A stretch of DNA of 64,000 bases from Paenibacillus sacheonensis (GTDB lineage: Bacteria; Bacillota; Bacilli; Paenibacillales; Paenibacillaceae): assembly GCF_009909195.1 (NCBI RefSeq), contig NZ_JAAAMU010000026.1:16870-80869 (forward strand), written 5' to 3'. Shown piece by piece: positions 23,984 through 33,616 of this stretch. The position numbers and the translations under genes were made by a program. Numbering within the stretch: the stretch's first letter is position 1; the number at the start of each line of letters is the position of its first letter. The notes under the pieces were generated by a model. The model saw only the letters and a list, made by a program, of their open reading frames with translations. It was not told where the DNA came from and did not search any database.

Positions 23984-24754
23984 TCACGGAATCGTCGATT
24001 CTTCGCTGAAATGCCCCGATCGGTTCACTTTCGTCTGCAAATACTTGCGGTTGAAATCCGACACGTCGCCCCACAGCGGCACGCGGCCGCCCACGTTCAT
24101 GCCGGACGCCTTGAGCGCCTCCAGCTTCCGCGGATTGTTCGTGATCAAAGTCACCGGCTTGCTCCGCAGATGCTTCAGCACGACCAGCGTATCGTCATAG
24201 CTGCGCGTATCGTCCTTGAAGCCGAGCTCCAGATTGGCTTCCACCGTATCGTAGCCCTTCTCCTGCAGCAGGTACGCCATCGCCTTGCTGAACAGCCCGA
24301 TGCCGCGGCCTTCGTGGTTGGCGAGGTAGAAGAGCGCCCCGTTTCCGTGAGAAACGATCATTTTCATCGATTGATGCAGCTGATAGCCGCAATCGCATCG
24401 CTTGCTGCCGAAGATGTCGCCCGTATGGCAGATACTGTGCATGCGGATGAGCGCATCCTCGCCGTTCGCAAAATCGCCATGCACGAGCACGCTCGACTGC
24501 TGCTTCTCCGCCAAATTCGAGGCCGACAGCTGCTCGATCAGAAACTCCGTCCGTTCGGTCTCCTTGCAGCCGCCTTCCTTATGAACGAGATCACGGCACG
24601 GCAGCCAGCAGTACCATTGGAATTCGACCGTTTCTCCATCCAAATTGACGGGCAGCTTAATCGGCCCTACCAAAATAATCGTGCCGCTCTTGCTTTTAAT
24701 CGTCTCGATGTTCTGATCGAGCATGGAGACGATGTTCTCATCGATAACCGGCAT
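23984..24754 (-). CDS. ribA: GTP cyclohydrolase II family protein
   Basis: 256-residue enzyme resembling RibA, which opens GTP to the first riboflavin intermediate. Zinc ligands appear in RMHSICHTGDIFGSKRCDCG (three cysteines). ANHEGRGIGLFSKAMAYLLQE carries the catalytic Arg region, and LITNNPRKLEAL is the usual late motif. It is a stand-alone RibA without the RibB half and sits outside a rib operon. The N-terminal 90 residues (TIILVGPIKLPVNLDGETVEF) are atypical. ATG 24754 follows AAGGAGG. Confidence 0.88.
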   Translation of the reverse strand: MPVIDENIVSMLDQNIETIKSKSGTIILVGPIKLPVNLDGETVEFQWYCWLPCRDLVHKEGGCKETERTEFLIEQLSASNLAEKQQSSVLVHGDFANGEDALIRMHSICHTGDIFGSKRCDCGYQLHQSMKMIVSHGNGALFYLANHEGRGIGLFSKAMAYLLQEKGYDTVEANLELGFKDDTRSYDDTLVVLKHLRSKPVTLITNNPRKLEALKASGMNVGGRVPLWGDVSDFNRKYLQTKVNRSGHFSEESTIP

Positions 24755-24940
24755 TCCGTACCTCCTTGAACTTCGGCATTCGTCGAACGCTATTCATCCA
24801 TCCGTATGGCTTTACCCGCTTAGGATTCCCACGGAATAAAAAATCAGCCGTTCCCCGCACAGCCTGCGCTGCCGTCGAGAACGGCCTTTATCACGCCATA
24901 TCCGTCCCTGCCGTTCTCTATAAACCGGCCGTCTTCCCGG

Positions 24941-26326
24941 TCAGTGCCCGGCGATAGCTTTCTTGATGGCTGCATTCACGCCGCTGACGTCGGGATGCGC
25001 GCCAACGGCTGCGTCGCTCAGCTTGTATTTCTGCTTCATCGTCAGAATGCGGATAACGCTCTCGTCGATCCGCTTCTCCGTCAGGCCGCCCTTCTGGATG
25101 CTTTGCTTCAAAGCGGTCAATACCGTCTTCGCATCCTCGTAACCGTGCGCGAGCAGGATGATGTCGCTGCCGGCTTTCACCGTTGTGACCGCAGCCTGCG
25201 CCAGTCCGAAATGATTGGCGATCGCGCCCATCGTCATGTCGTCCGTAATCACGACGCCGCGATAGCCAAGCTCCCCGCGCAGCTGATCCGTGATGATCGT
25301 CTTGGAGAGGGATGCCGGCATGGCTTTGTCGATACTCGGGAACAGAATATGCGCCACCATTACCATGTCCACGCCATCCTTGATTGCGGCTTGGAACGGC
25401 AGCCATTCGAACTTTTTCAGCTGGGACAAGCTCTTGTTCACGACGGGCAGCTCGAGATGGGAATCCACCGACGTGTCTCCATGCCCCGGAAAATGCTTCA
25501 CGACCGAAATGACGCCCTTCTTCTGAATGGCCTCCATGACAGCCAAGCCCATATCCGTCACCCGCTTCGAGGTCGTGCCGTAGGAACGATCGCCGATGAC
25601 GGGGTTGTCCGGATTGCTGTTGATATCCAGCACTGGGGCAAAATCCACGTTGAAGCCCATCAGTTTGCTCGCCTGCCCGAGCGCGCTTCCGATCGCGCTT
25701 GCGTACGACACGTCCCCCGTATCGCCGATTACCCTCGCCGCGGGAAACTTGAGCAAGCCCGGCAGCCTGCTGACACGGCCGCCCTCCTGATCCACAGAGA
25801 TCAACAGCGGCGACGGATTAGCCTTGTTCCACGCTTTGAGCTGATTGACGTACGCAGCCACGCCCGCCGGCGTCGTGACGTTATTCTTATAGAAAATAAA
25901 GCCGCCGACATGCTGCTGCTGAATCAAAGCTTTGGTCTGCGCGCTGGCCTCTGTCCCGTCGAGCCCGGCGATGACCATCTCGCCCAGCTTCTCGTCAAGC
26001 GACATCCGCTTCAGTTGCTCCGCGGCAAGCTCAGCAGGCGTAGGCGGCTGTTCTGCCGGTTCCTCAGGGTCCGCCGGCTGGGACGGCGCGCTTCCGGAGT
26101 CGTTCGGTTCCGCCGGTGGCTGCGAAGGTTCGTTCCCGGATGTATGATCCGGCTGGTCCGGGGTTTGCGAAGGCGGATTCCCATCCGCAGGCGTCTTCGG
26201 CGGCTCGACGCTGCCCGAAGGCGTCGTCCCGCCGCCGGTCGTTCCTTCGTGATTTTCGCTGGTTCCACAGCCGCTCACAAGGGCGATGGACAGCGCCAGC
26301 AGGATAAGCCCTATTTTTTTCATCAT
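24941..26326 (-). CDS. nagZ: Lipoprotein beta-N-acetylhexosaminidase, NagZ-like (GH3)
   Basis: 461-residue glycosidase for cell-wall recycling. A lipoprotein signal peptide ends at LVSGC (Cys20) and is followed by a Pro/Ser/Glu-rich linker of about 90 residues. The GH3 barrel carries GGFIFYKNN, SVDQEGGRVSRLPG, KHFPGHGDTSVDSH (the family's catalytic histidine loop) and VITDDM (nucleophile Asp). The enzyme should act on muropeptides outside the membrane. ATG 26326 has TGGAGA upstream; the frame is open to 26347. Confidence 0.93.
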   Translation of the reverse strand: MMKKIGLILLALSIALVSGCGTSENHEGTTGGGTTPSGSVEPPKTPADGNPPSQTPDQPDHTSGNEPSQPPAEPNDSGSAPSQPADPEEPAEQPPTPAELAAEQLKRMSLDEKLGEMVIAGLDGTEASAQTKALIQQQHVGGFIFYKNNVTTPAGVAAYVNQLKAWNKANPSPLLISVDQEGGRVSRLPGLLKFPAARVIGDTGDVSYASAIGSALGQASKLMGFNVDFAPVLDINSNPDNPVIGDRSYGTTSKRVTDMGLAVMEAIQKKGVISVVKHFPGHGDTSVDSHLELPVVNKSLSQLKKFEWLPFQAAIKDGVDMVMVAHILFPSIDKAMPASLSKTIITDQLRGELGYRGVVITDDMTMGAIANHFGLAQAAVTTVKAGSDIILLAHGYEDAKTVLTALKQSIQKGGLTEKRIDESVIRILTMKQKYKLSDAAVGAHPDVSGVNAAIKKAIAGH

Positions 26327-26447
26327 ATAAGTCTCCACTCGTTTCAAGGATGTCTTCCTAGTCTTACCCTATCCGACGAAAGAAGACACGCGAAATGTTG
26401 CAGTTCGGCCCTGGTCAGAGGAGGAAGGCTAAACATCTCATGAGGAA

Positions 26448-26636
26448 AAAGGATGAATGCTGCATTTCCTGTCTTCCGACAGCGAACGCAAACCAATCAT
26501 CCTGCGCAAACCAATCTCTATGCTTACGAAGCGGCTGTATACTGCGTTCTCTGACCTTCGTCGGAAAGGATGAATGCTGCATTCCCTGTCTTCCGACAGC
26601 GAACGCAAACCAATCATCCTACGCAAACCAATCAGC
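26448..26636. repeat. Two near-identical 69-bp direct repeats, 117-bp period
   Basis: GGATGAATGCTGCATT, CTGTCTTCCGACAGCGAACG and CAAACCAATCATCCT recur at 26451-26518 and 26568-26634 with only about three changes. CTGTC-TTCC-GACAG inside is palindromic. The second copy runs into the 3' end of the hydrolase gene. Confidence 0.8.
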
Positions 26637-27461
26637 TTAAATCGTCCACTGGCTCCAGTCGCCCCGGCGCTTGCCGATGCCGTCGATCCAACGAAGCGAG
26701 ACATCGAACAGCTCGTCGCGGGAGGCTTTGCTGGAGAAGGTATGGTTCCCCTGCAGGATGACTTCCTTATCGCAATTGCCTTCCTTGCGGAGCCAAAACA
26801 TTTTCTGATACAAGAAGCAGTAGTCCACCGGAATGACCGTATCCCCCGAACCATGGACGATGAGCACGTCGCCGGCGTACGCGCGCGTTTCCGTCAGCGG
26901 CTGATATTGGGCGAGCGAGTCGGTGAAGCGCTTCGTGAACAAGTAATGCAAATGATCCGTCTGGCCGACGGTCTCGATTTCCTTGATCGCCTTGGTGCCG
27001 ATAATGTTGCGGATATCCATGTACGGATGCGCGACCGGCGCCCATAGGACCAGCGACCTCACGCGCGTATCCCGCGCCGCCGTCAGTACGGCGACCGCGC
27101 CGCCCAGGCTGTGCCCCAGGAGAATGAGCCGTTCCGAATCGACCAAATCAAGACCCGACGCATAATCGATGACCGTTCGCGTCTGCGCGATCAGCTCGTC
27201 CAAGCCGCCGCTGCCATAGTCGCCGGAGCTTTCGCCGCAGCCGCCGTAGTCGAAGCGCAGCACGAGATAGCCGCTCTTGGTCAATCGTTCCGCCGCCTCT
27301 ACGAACAAGCGGTCCGTTCCCATCCGATTGCCTACAAACCCGTGGCAGATGATGACAAGCGGATACTTCTCCGCGTATCTAGCGCCTTCCTTTACGACCG
27401 GGTACTGCAGCACGCCTGCCAGCTCGATATCGCCGCTTTTGATTGTTATGGGATGATTCAT
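26637..27461 (-). CDS. Alpha/beta hydrolase family protein
   Basis: 274-residue serine hydrolase of the type often called a BAAT/acyl-CoA thioester or feruloyl-esterase-like hydrolase. CHGFVGNR (oxyanion region), LRFDYGGCGESSG, nucleophile elbow GHSLGG, VHGSGDTVIPVDYC (acid Asp) and NHTFSS (His) complete the triad. ATG 27461 has AAGGTGG eight bases upstream; the frame is open to 27473. The substrate is unknown. The stop codon lies at the edge of a duplicated repeat. Confidence 0.88.
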   Translation of the reverse strand: MNHPITIKSGDIELAGVLQYPVVKEGARYAEKYPLVIICHGFVGNRMGTDRLFVEAAERLTKSGYLVLRFDYGGCGESSGDYGSGGLDELIAQTRTVIDYASGLDLVDSERLILLGHSLGGAVAVLTAARDTRVRSLVLWAPVAHPYMDIRNIIGTKAIKEIETVGQTDHLHYLFTKRFTDSLAQYQPLTETRAYAGDVLIVHGSGDTVIPVDYCFLYQKMFWLRKEGNCDKEVILQGNHTFSSKASRDELFDVSLRWIDGIGKRRGDWSQWTI

Positions 27462-27475
27462 GTTCGGCACCACCT

Positions 27476-27994
27476 TATTCCTATAATTCCTACCTACTTT
27501 GTTGGAATTAAGAATATCACGGTTCCTGCCCCTCCGTCAATTGGCATTTTGGCTAGATGTTAGGCAGCAGAAACGATCTCTAATCGGAGCTCCGGATTTC
27601 ATAATCCGATGCCAACGAAGCTGGATTCCACTCTATTGGCTCAAAGTTGTATAACGTGCACCTTTTCCAGCCTAAAAACTTGGAAAAAACTGAATTTATG
27701 TAGATACTGCAAGAATTTCGCCCGATTTCGCCCGATATGAACCATTTCACCGTTATTTTGTGTAGTTTATGCAACTTTGCATAGTAGGCAGGGCAAATCG
27801 CCACATGATTTATGTATTCCATGCAACTTTCATTATCAGCCCTTCATATGAGAGCCAGCTATGGCGGGTTTCGACTACTTGCTCTCATGCATATCTACCA
27901 ACCGAATCCGAGCATGTCTCGCTCAAACCCGCCAGCCTTCCTCTTTTTGCCGCAACTATACGTCGACATCATTTGCACCGACCATACGGCACTG
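27476..27994. other. Gene-free AT-richer spacer with weak repeats
   Basis: No supported gene. Three related words, TTTATGTAGATACTGCAAG (about 27695), TTTGTGTAGTTTATGCAAC (about 27757) and TTTATGTATTCCATGCAAC (about 27809), recur at 50-60-base steps. The segment is lower in GC than its neighbours. Confidence 0.45.
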
Positions 27995-28693
27995 TCATTC
28001 ACCGATATGTTTTAGCGCTTCGCGCACGCTGAGCGGAGACAGTTCCGTCTCGCGAACGAAGGCACGCACCGCGTCAGGGTCGCTCTTCCCGTACTCTCGC
28101 AGCGCCCAGCCGATCGCTTTGCGCATGAAGAAGTCACTCTCGTGCGCCGTGCGGCGGATGAGCGAGAACAGCAGTGCCGCATCCGTGCGATCTTTATACC
28201 CGAGTTGATATAGAATGGCACTACGGCGAAGCCACAGGTTGTCCGAGCCGATCCATTTCTCCACATACGCCGGCACCAGCTCCGGATGCTTGCCGAACGC
28301 CGCGCCTGCCAAGTGACTAGCCAGCAAATCCACCGTATCCCACCAGGATTTCGTTGTAATCAGATGTTCCAACAGCTCCATCCGCTCCGGGCCCAGCTCC
28401 TTCTTCCGCTTCTCCATAAGCAGCATCGCCGTATAATGGAACTCCCGCTCCGGCAGCGCCCATAGCAAGCGGACGACCGACCCCAGCTCGTCCATTGCCG
28501 GCACGCCATGCTCCTTCATGAACGGCTTCGTCAGCGCAGCCCGTTCCGGCGTACGAATACCCAGAAAAGAAAACTGATCCCGCATGTACGCCTTCATCTC
28601 GACCGTCTGCTCCGCGTTCGCATGGCTGCGAAGCAACGTCTCCAGCTTGTCGGCATAGGCTGCAGCGCTTCCCGTTCGTACGGTTCCCGCCAT
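27995..28693 (-). CDS. DNA alkylation repair protein, AlkD-like
   Basis: 232-residue all-helical HEAT-like repeat protein. Family features are FSFLGIRTPERAALTKPF, LWALPEREFHYTAMLLM, TTKSWWDTVDLLASHLAG (AlkD contains a comparable W/D pair) and DFFMRKAIGWALREYGKSD. AlkD excises 3- and 7-alkylpurines without flipping the base. AAGGAGG is eight bases from ATG 28693 but only three from ATG 28702, so the inner start is preferred. It appears monocistronic. Confidence 0.9.
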   Translation of the reverse strand: MAGTVRTGSAAAYADKLETLLRSHANAEQTVEMKAYMRDQFSFLGIRTPERAALTKPFMKEHGVPAMDELGSVVRLLWALPEREFHYTAMLLMEKRKKELGPERMELLEHLITTKSWWDTVDLLASHLAGAAFGKHPELVPAYVEKWIGSDNLWLRRSAILYQLGYKDRTDAALLFSLIRRTAHESDFFMRKAIGWALREYGKSDPDAVRAFVRETELSPLSVREALKHIGE

Positions 28694-28737
28694 TCCATCC
28701 ACCTCCTTAGCTATATGCAGTGAATTATACCAAAAAC

Positions 28738-28935
28738 GACGGGTGTGGTGGGCAGCCAGGTGCCGGGTGCGAGGTGCGGGTGCGGGGTGCGGGTGCGGGG
28801 TGCGGGTGCGGGTGCGGGTGCGGGTGCGGGGTTACGAGGTACGGTGCACGGAGGTGCGGGGCTACGAGGTACCGGGCACGAAGGTGCGGGGTGCGGGGGT
28901 GCGTGATTGCGTGATTGTGTGATTACGGGGGTGCG
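28738..28935. repeat. Low-complexity GGTGCG / CGGGTGCGGGG repeat
   Basis: A run of GCGGGT and GGTGCGGGG words followed by two copies of an 18-base TACGAGGTAC-containing element. Probably slippage-prone spacer DNA; no gene seen between 28694 and 29069. Confidence 0.75.
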
Positions 28936-29069
28936 GGGTTCACGCTCCAGCCCCTGTTTTAATTTCCTAGTACCCCGCCACAAACAAAGCAGCCTCACCC
29001 CGATTACATCGGAATACGGCTGCCCTGGATAACCTAACCTCTGTGCTATCGAAGCTAATATGGAACGGA

Positions 29070-29837
29070 TTAATCCTGCAGAACCGCCTCGACCGCGCGC
29101 CACCGCAGCTTATCCCGCATCGTGACGACCGGTCCGATGACGATGGCCGCCGGGCTGCTCAGTTCCGCCGTTTCCGGCATCGCCGCGATCGTCTTCAACG
29201 TACCGACGACTACCCGCTGCTCCGCCAACGTGCCGCTCTGGATCAGCGCGATCGGCGTGACCGGAGACTTGCCGTTGCCGAGCAACTGCTCGACGATATA
29301 GGGCAGCTGCTGCAGCCCCATCAGGACGACAAGCGTCTCCGCGCCCGCCGCCCACCCCCAGTCCACGCAGGCGCCGTCTTTATCCGCGCACTCATGGCCC
29401 GTGATGACGGCGAACGATGCGGCAAGCTTTCGGTGCGTCACCGGAATGCCGGCATAGGCGGGCGCGGCGATGCAAGAGGAGACGCCCGGTATGATTTCAA
29501 ACCGAATGCCCCGCTCGGCCAGATACGCCGCTTCTTCGCCGCCTCGGCCGAATACGAACGGATCGCCGCCCTTCAGGCGGGTCACCGTAAGCCCGCGCTC
29601 CGCATGCTCGGCAAGCAGCGCGTTGATCTCGTCCTGCTTCAGCGTATGATGGCCCGATGCTTTGCCGACGTAAAGCAGCTCCGCGCCTCGGCGCGCTTCC
29701 ATTAACAGCGCATCGGATACGAGCCTGTCGTAGATGATGACATCCGCGCAGCGAATGCTCTCCAAGCCGCCAACGGTAATCAGCTTGGGATCGCCCGGCC
29801 CCGCGCCGGTTAAGTAGACTATTCCGCTATGACCCAT
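29070..29837 (-). CDS. cobA: Uroporphyrinogen-III C-methyltransferase
   Basis: 255-residue SAM-dependent enzyme making precorrin-2, the first dedicated step to siroheme. GIVYLTGAGPGDPKLITV, LKGGDPFVFGRGGEEA, IIPGVSSCIAAPAYAGIPVTHR and LVVLMGLQQL are the standard SUMT motifs. It starts 12 bases after hemD in the nirB-nirD-hemD-cobA operon, so its product likely supplies siroheme to NirB. A precorrin-2 dehydrogenase/ferrochelatase is not in the window. Confidence 0.95.
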   Translation of the reverse strand: MGHSGIVYLTGAGPGDPKLITVGGLESIRCADVIIYDRLVSDALLMEARRGAELLYVGKASGHHTLKQDEINALLAEHAERGLTVTRLKGGDPFVFGRGGEEAAYLAERGIRFEIIPGVSSCIAAPAYAGIPVTHRKLAASFAVITGHECADKDGACVDWGWAAGAETLVVLMGLQQLPYIVEQLLGNGKSPVTPIALIQSGTLAEQRVVVGTLKTIAAMPETAELSSPAAIVIGPVVTMRDKLRWRAVEAVLQD

Positions 29838-29849
29838 GCGCGTTCCTCC

Positions 29850-30674
29850 TTAAGCGACGTGATCTTCGGCTGCCGCACTGAAGAACTTCCGGATGGCGAC
29901 CACCATGCTGCCCATTCGCTCTTCCTCCGGGAAAAGCACCCGCTCCACGCCTTCCTCATGCAGCGCCTCCGCCGACAGTTTGCCGACGGCCGCCGCCAGC
30001 ACCCGGCCCGCGAACGCCTCCCGTACGGCATCCAATTTGCCCAGTTCAGCCGCGAAGCCCATGACGCAGCGCACTTGGGCGGTGCTCGTAAAAGCGACGG
30101 CGTCCACTTGACCGCGGATAATCTCGTCGAGCAGCAGGCCGACTTCGCCGTCCTCGGGCGGAAGCTGACGGTACGGCAGCAACTCCTCGCAGACGGCACC
30201 CCGGGCCGCAAGCTCGCTCGTAATCTTCGGAGCCGGATCGCCGTACAGCTGAAGCACGACAAGCCGGCCGTTCAGATCGCAGTCCCCCATGGCGCGAAGC
30301 AGGCCGGCCGTCGTGCCGTCCTCGTCGCGCACGTCCGGCGCCAGACCGAACCGGCGCAGCGCGGCCACCGTCTTGTAGCCGCGTGCCGCAATGCGCATCC
30401 GCCCGAGCGCGGCCAGGAACGGCATGAGAAGCCCCAGCCGGTCCGCCGATTCCAGCAGGGCTTCCGTCCCCGTGCCGGTCGTCAATAGAAGCCAATCCGC
30501 CGGCCGGGCGATGAGCGCCTTCAGCTGCGCCTCGATGCTCGATTCGTCCAGGTAGACCGTTCCCTGCGCCGGCCGGGATACCGCCGTGCCGCCGAATTTC
30601 GCCACCATTCTGCTGAAGTCATCCCATTTGCGCGCGCCAGTCACCGCAACGACCTTGCCTTCCAATCTCGCCAT
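29850..30674 (-). CDS. hemD: Uroporphyrinogen-III synthase
   Basis: 274-residue enzyme closing hydroxymethylbilane to uroporphyrinogen III. HemD is poorly conserved, but VAVTGARKWDDFSRMVAKFGG at the start, LLLTTGTGTEALLE, LLPYRQLPPED and VDAVAFTSTAQVRCVMG fit the two-domain fold. It sits between nirD and cobA, so it is probably a dedicated copy boosting siroheme during nitrite reduction; another hemD is expected in the haem operon elsewhere. GGAGG precedes ATG 30674 by eight bases; ATG 30680 is the alternative. Confidence 0.88.
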   Translation of the reverse strand: MARLEGKVVAVTGARKWDDFSRMVAKFGGTAVSRPAQGTVYLDESSIEAQLKALIARPADWLLLTTGTGTEALLESADRLGLLMPFLAALGRMRIAARGYKTVAALRRFGLAPDVRDEDGTTAGLLRAMGDCDLNGRLVVLQLYGDPAPKITSELAARGAVCEELLPYRQLPPEDGEVGLLLDEIIRGQVDAVAFTSTAQVRCVMGFAAELGKLDAVREAFAGRVLAAAVGKLSAEALHEEGVERVLFPEEERMGSMVVAIRKFFSAAAEDHVA

Positions 30675-30733
30675 CGTCATCGCCTCCCGATCTCATCCGT
30701 CCATGCCGCCGTCCGGGTATCCTCTCGACTGCC

Positions 30734-31063
30734 TTAGGCCGATTCGGCCGCGTCCTTCACATACACGATCACATTGCCGTTTCCGTCCACCTCGACCTGA
30801 TACGTATTCACGCATCCCTGGTCCGGCGCCTGCACGAGGCCGTCATGCAGATCAATCTTCCAATCATGCAAGGGGCAATAGACGTGATGGTCGCAGACGA
30901 TGCCTTCCGAGAGCTTCCCCCGCTTATGGGGACACAGATTCTCGACCGCTTTGACCGTACCGTCGGATAATTTGAACAGGGCCAGCTCCAAACTGCCCAT
31001 TCGGAAGACCCGCCCCGATCGCTCGGGTAATTCGGAAATATGCCCTGCCGCCACTCCATTCAT
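30734..31063 (-). CDS. nirD: Nitrite reductase (NADH) small subunit
   Basis: 109-residue Rieske-fold partner of NirB. Both ligand pairs are present, CPH (Cys44, His46) and CPLH (Cys63, His66), in LCPHKRGKLSEG and VYCPLHDWKIDLHDG. A [2Fe-2S] cluster is therefore possible, unlike in enterobacterial NirD. It follows nirB by 93 bases on the minus strand. Confidence 0.95.
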   Translation of the reverse strand: MNGVAAGHISELPERSGRVFRMGSLELALFKLSDGTVKAVENLCPHKRGKLSEGIVCDHHVYCPLHDWKIDLHDGLVQAPDQGCVNTYQVEVDGNGNVIVYVKDAAESA

Positions 31064-31156
31064 CGCTCTTCCACTCCTTTATGCGGCGCCGTCAGCTGCG
31101 GCGGCCGCTCTCTATATATTTTGAAGCCACTATCGTGCCGTAATGGATACCGCCGC

Positions 31157-33616
31157 TTACTTCACGTCAGCCTGCGCGGCAGCTTCCGAGCTTCCCGTCG
31201 CCGTCAGCGCTTCGAACGCGCTGCGCAGCTCGTCGCTCTCGATGATTTGCTTCCACGGATCTTTCGTAAGCTTCAGCGTTTGGTCGATGCGAGCGTTCAG
31301 CGCGTCACGGTCTTCCTGCTTCTCCAGCGCCTTCTTGATCGTATCCAGTCCGACGCGGACGGACCATTCGCTCGTGCGCTCCATATAATTCGCCGTTTCG
31401 CGGTAGTATTGCAGGTACGCGCCGGTCCACAAGAGTACTTCCTCCTCGGTCTTGACCTTCGTGAGCAGTTCCGCCGCCCGGACGCGGGTACCGCCATTGC
31501 CGCCCACGTAGAGCTCCCAGCCGCCGTCGATCGCGACGACGCCGAGATCCTTGATCGTCGCTTCCGCGCAGTTGCGCGGGCAGCCGGATACGGCCAGCTT
31601 CACTTTATGCGGCGTATTCAGACGTTCGAATTTTTTCTCCAGGTCGACGCCCATCTTGATGGCATCCTGCGTGCCGAAGCGGCAGAACGTGTTGCCGACG
31701 CAGGTCTTCACCGTTCTCAGCGACTTGCCGTAGGCATAGCCGGACGGCATATCGAGGTCCTTCCACATGCCCGGGAGGTCTTCCTTCTTCACGCCGAGCA
31801 GGTCGATCCGCTGACCGCCGGTGAATTTGACGAGCGGCACTTGGTATTTCTCGGCCACGATCGCGATCCGCTTGAGATCCTCCGGCGTCGTCACGCCGCC
31901 GTAGATGCGCGGCACCACGGAGTACGTGCCGTCCTTCTGAATATTGGCGTGATTGCGTTCATTGACGAAGCGCGATTCCTGCTCATCCTCATGCTCTTCC
32001 GGGAATGCCATGCCCAGGTAGTAGTTCAGCGCCGGCCGGCACTTGGAGCAGCCTTCGGGATGTTTCCATTCCAGCACGTGCATGACTTCCTTCGTCGTCG
32101 TCAGGCGCATCTGCTGGATCGCGCCGACGACTTCGTCCCGGGACAGCGTCGTGCATCCGCAGATGCCTTCTTTTACCGCGGCCACTTGATCGGCGCCGAG
32201 CGTCGTCGTCAGAATCGCTTCCACGAGCGGCTTGCAGCCGCCGCAGCCGGCAGATGCCTTGGTGCAGGCTTTCAGCTCGGGGACGCTGACGCAGCCTTTC
32301 TCCGCGATGGCTTCAAGCAGCGTATCCTTCGTCACGCCGTTGCAGCCGCAGACGATTTCGTCGCCGCTCATGGCCGCCACGAGATCCGCGTCGCCCGCAG
32401 GTTCTTTGCCGCCCGCCCCGCCGGAAGGGCCGAACAGGACCTCTTTCTCTTTCCCCGTGTAGTCCTTCCCACTGCGGATCGCCGAGAACAGCTTGGAGCT
32501 GTCGCTCGTATCGCCGAACAGCACCGCGCCCACGACTCTGCCATTCTCGAAAACAACCTTCTTATATATACCGTCCAATTCGTCCTGGACGCGAAGCGCC
32601 TTCGTGCCGGGTTCATCCGTGTAGCGTCCCGCCGAGAAGACGTTGACGCCGGATACTTTGAGCTTTGTCGACAAAACCGAGCCATGATAGCCGTCGCTCT
32701 CCACGCCGGCCAGCCTTTTGGCCAAGACAGCGCCTTGTTCATACAACGGGGCTACGAGTCCGTAGGCCACGCCTCGATGCTCCACGCACTCCCCGACCGC
32801 GTAGACGTTCGGGATACTCGTTTCCATATAATCGTTCACTACGATGCCGTCGTTCACCAAGACGCCGCCGGCGCTCGCGAGCTGCGCATTCGGCCGGATA
32901 CCGATCGCCATCACGATCAGATCGGCTTCCTCGTGCGTGCCGTCCTTGAACGTCAGTCCCGTGACGCGCGCTTCGCCCGTAATGGAAGCGGACTGTTTAG
33001 CCAGCAGGAACTTCATCCCCTGGCCTTCCAGCTCCGCCTGCAGCATGCGCGATGCCGTCTCGTCGAGCTGCCGGTTCATCAGACAAGGACCGTTATGGAC
33101 GACGCCGACCTCCATGCCGAGATTAAGCAGCCCCCGCGCCGCTTCGAGACCGAGCAGGCCCCCGCCGATCACGATGGCCTTCCGGTAATGCTTGGCGGCT
33201 TCCATCATCGTCTCGCAGTCTTTGATGTCGCGGAATGCGATGACGCCTTCCTTGTCGGCTCCCGGAATCGGCAGCATGAACGGCAGGGATCCGGTCGCGA
33301 ATACCAGCTCGTCGTATGCGAGCGTCTCCCCGGTTTTCGTGGACACCGTCCGCCGCTCCGCATCTACCCCGACCGCCTCATGCCCGGCCAGCAGCGTGAT
33401 GCCGTTATCTCGGTACCAATCCCAATCGTTAAGCACAATATCATTCATGCTGGCGTCGCCCGCAAGAACGGACGAGAGCATGATACGGTTATAGTTCGGA
33501 TGAGGCTCCGCTCCGATGATGGAAATGTCATACCGGTTCGGGCTCAGCTTCAGCAGCTGTTCGACGAAGGACACGCCGGCCATACCGTTTCCAATCATGA
33601 CGAGTTTCTTTTTCAT
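31157..33616 (-). CDS. nirB: Nitrite reductase (NADH) large subunit
   Basis: 819-residue flavo-haem enzyme reducing nitrite to ammonium for assimilation. Order of domains: FAD/NAD-binding (VMIGNGMAGVSFVEQLL; second dinucleotide site IVIGGGLLGLEAARGL), two BFD-like [2Fe-2S] regions with CGCNGVTKDTL and CGGCKPLVEAI, then the sulfite/nitrite reductase core. The siroheme/[4Fe-4S] cysteines are in TCVGNTFCRFG (638-648) and SGCPRNC (677-683). It is first in nirB-nirD-hemD-cobA. Its 180-base leader carries ANTAR-type hairpins and a terminator, and its promoter a GlnR/TnrA box. Confidence 0.97.
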   Translation of the reverse strand: MKKKLVMIGNGMAGVSFVEQLLKLSPNRYDISIIGAEPHPNYNRIMLSSVLAGDASMNDIVLNDWDWYRDNGITLLAGHEAVGVDAERRTVSTKTGETLAYDELVFATGSLPFMLPIPGADKEGVIAFRDIKDCETMMEAAKHYRKAIVIGGGLLGLEAARGLLNLGMEVGVVHNGPCLMNRQLDETASRMLQAELEGQGMKFLLAKQSASITGEARVTGLTFKDGTHEEADLIVMAIGIRPNAQLASAGGVLVNDGIVVNDYMETSIPNVYAVGECVEHRGVAYGLVAPLYEQGAVLAKRLAGVESDGYHGSVLSTKLKVSGVNVFSAGRYTDEPGTKALRVQDELDGIYKKVVFENGRVVGAVLFGDTSDSSKLFSAIRSGKDYTGKEKEVLFGPSGGAGGKEPAGDADLVAAMSGDEIVCGCNGVTKDTLLEAIAEKGCVSVPELKACTKASAGCGGCKPLVEAILTTTLGADQVAAVKEGICGCTTLSRDEVVGAIQQMRLTTTKEVMHVLEWKHPEGCSKCRPALNYYLGMAFPEEHEDEQESRFVNERNHANIQKDGTYSVVPRIYGGVTTPEDLKRIAIVAEKYQVPLVKFTGGQRIDLLGVKKEDLPGMWKDLDMPSGYAYGKSLRTVKTCVGNTFCRFGTQDAIKMGVDLEKKFERLNTPHKVKLAVSGCPRNCAEATIKDLGVVAIDGGWELYVGGNGGTRVRAAELLTKVKTEEEVLLWTGAYLQYYRETANYMERTSEWSVRVGLDTIKKALEKQEDRDALNARIDQTLKLTKDPWKQIIESDELRSAFEALTATGSSEAAAQADVK

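Noticed and set aside
24944..26443. 499-codon plus-strand frame opposite nagZ
   Set aside because: Antisense frame of a clear lipoprotein glycosidase gene; composition is Arg/His/Leu-rich as expected for a shadow.
27769..28032. Short plus-strand frames in the 27.5-28.0 kb spacer
   Set aside because: No ribosome sites, overlapping alternatives, and they run into the opposite-strand AlkD-like gene.
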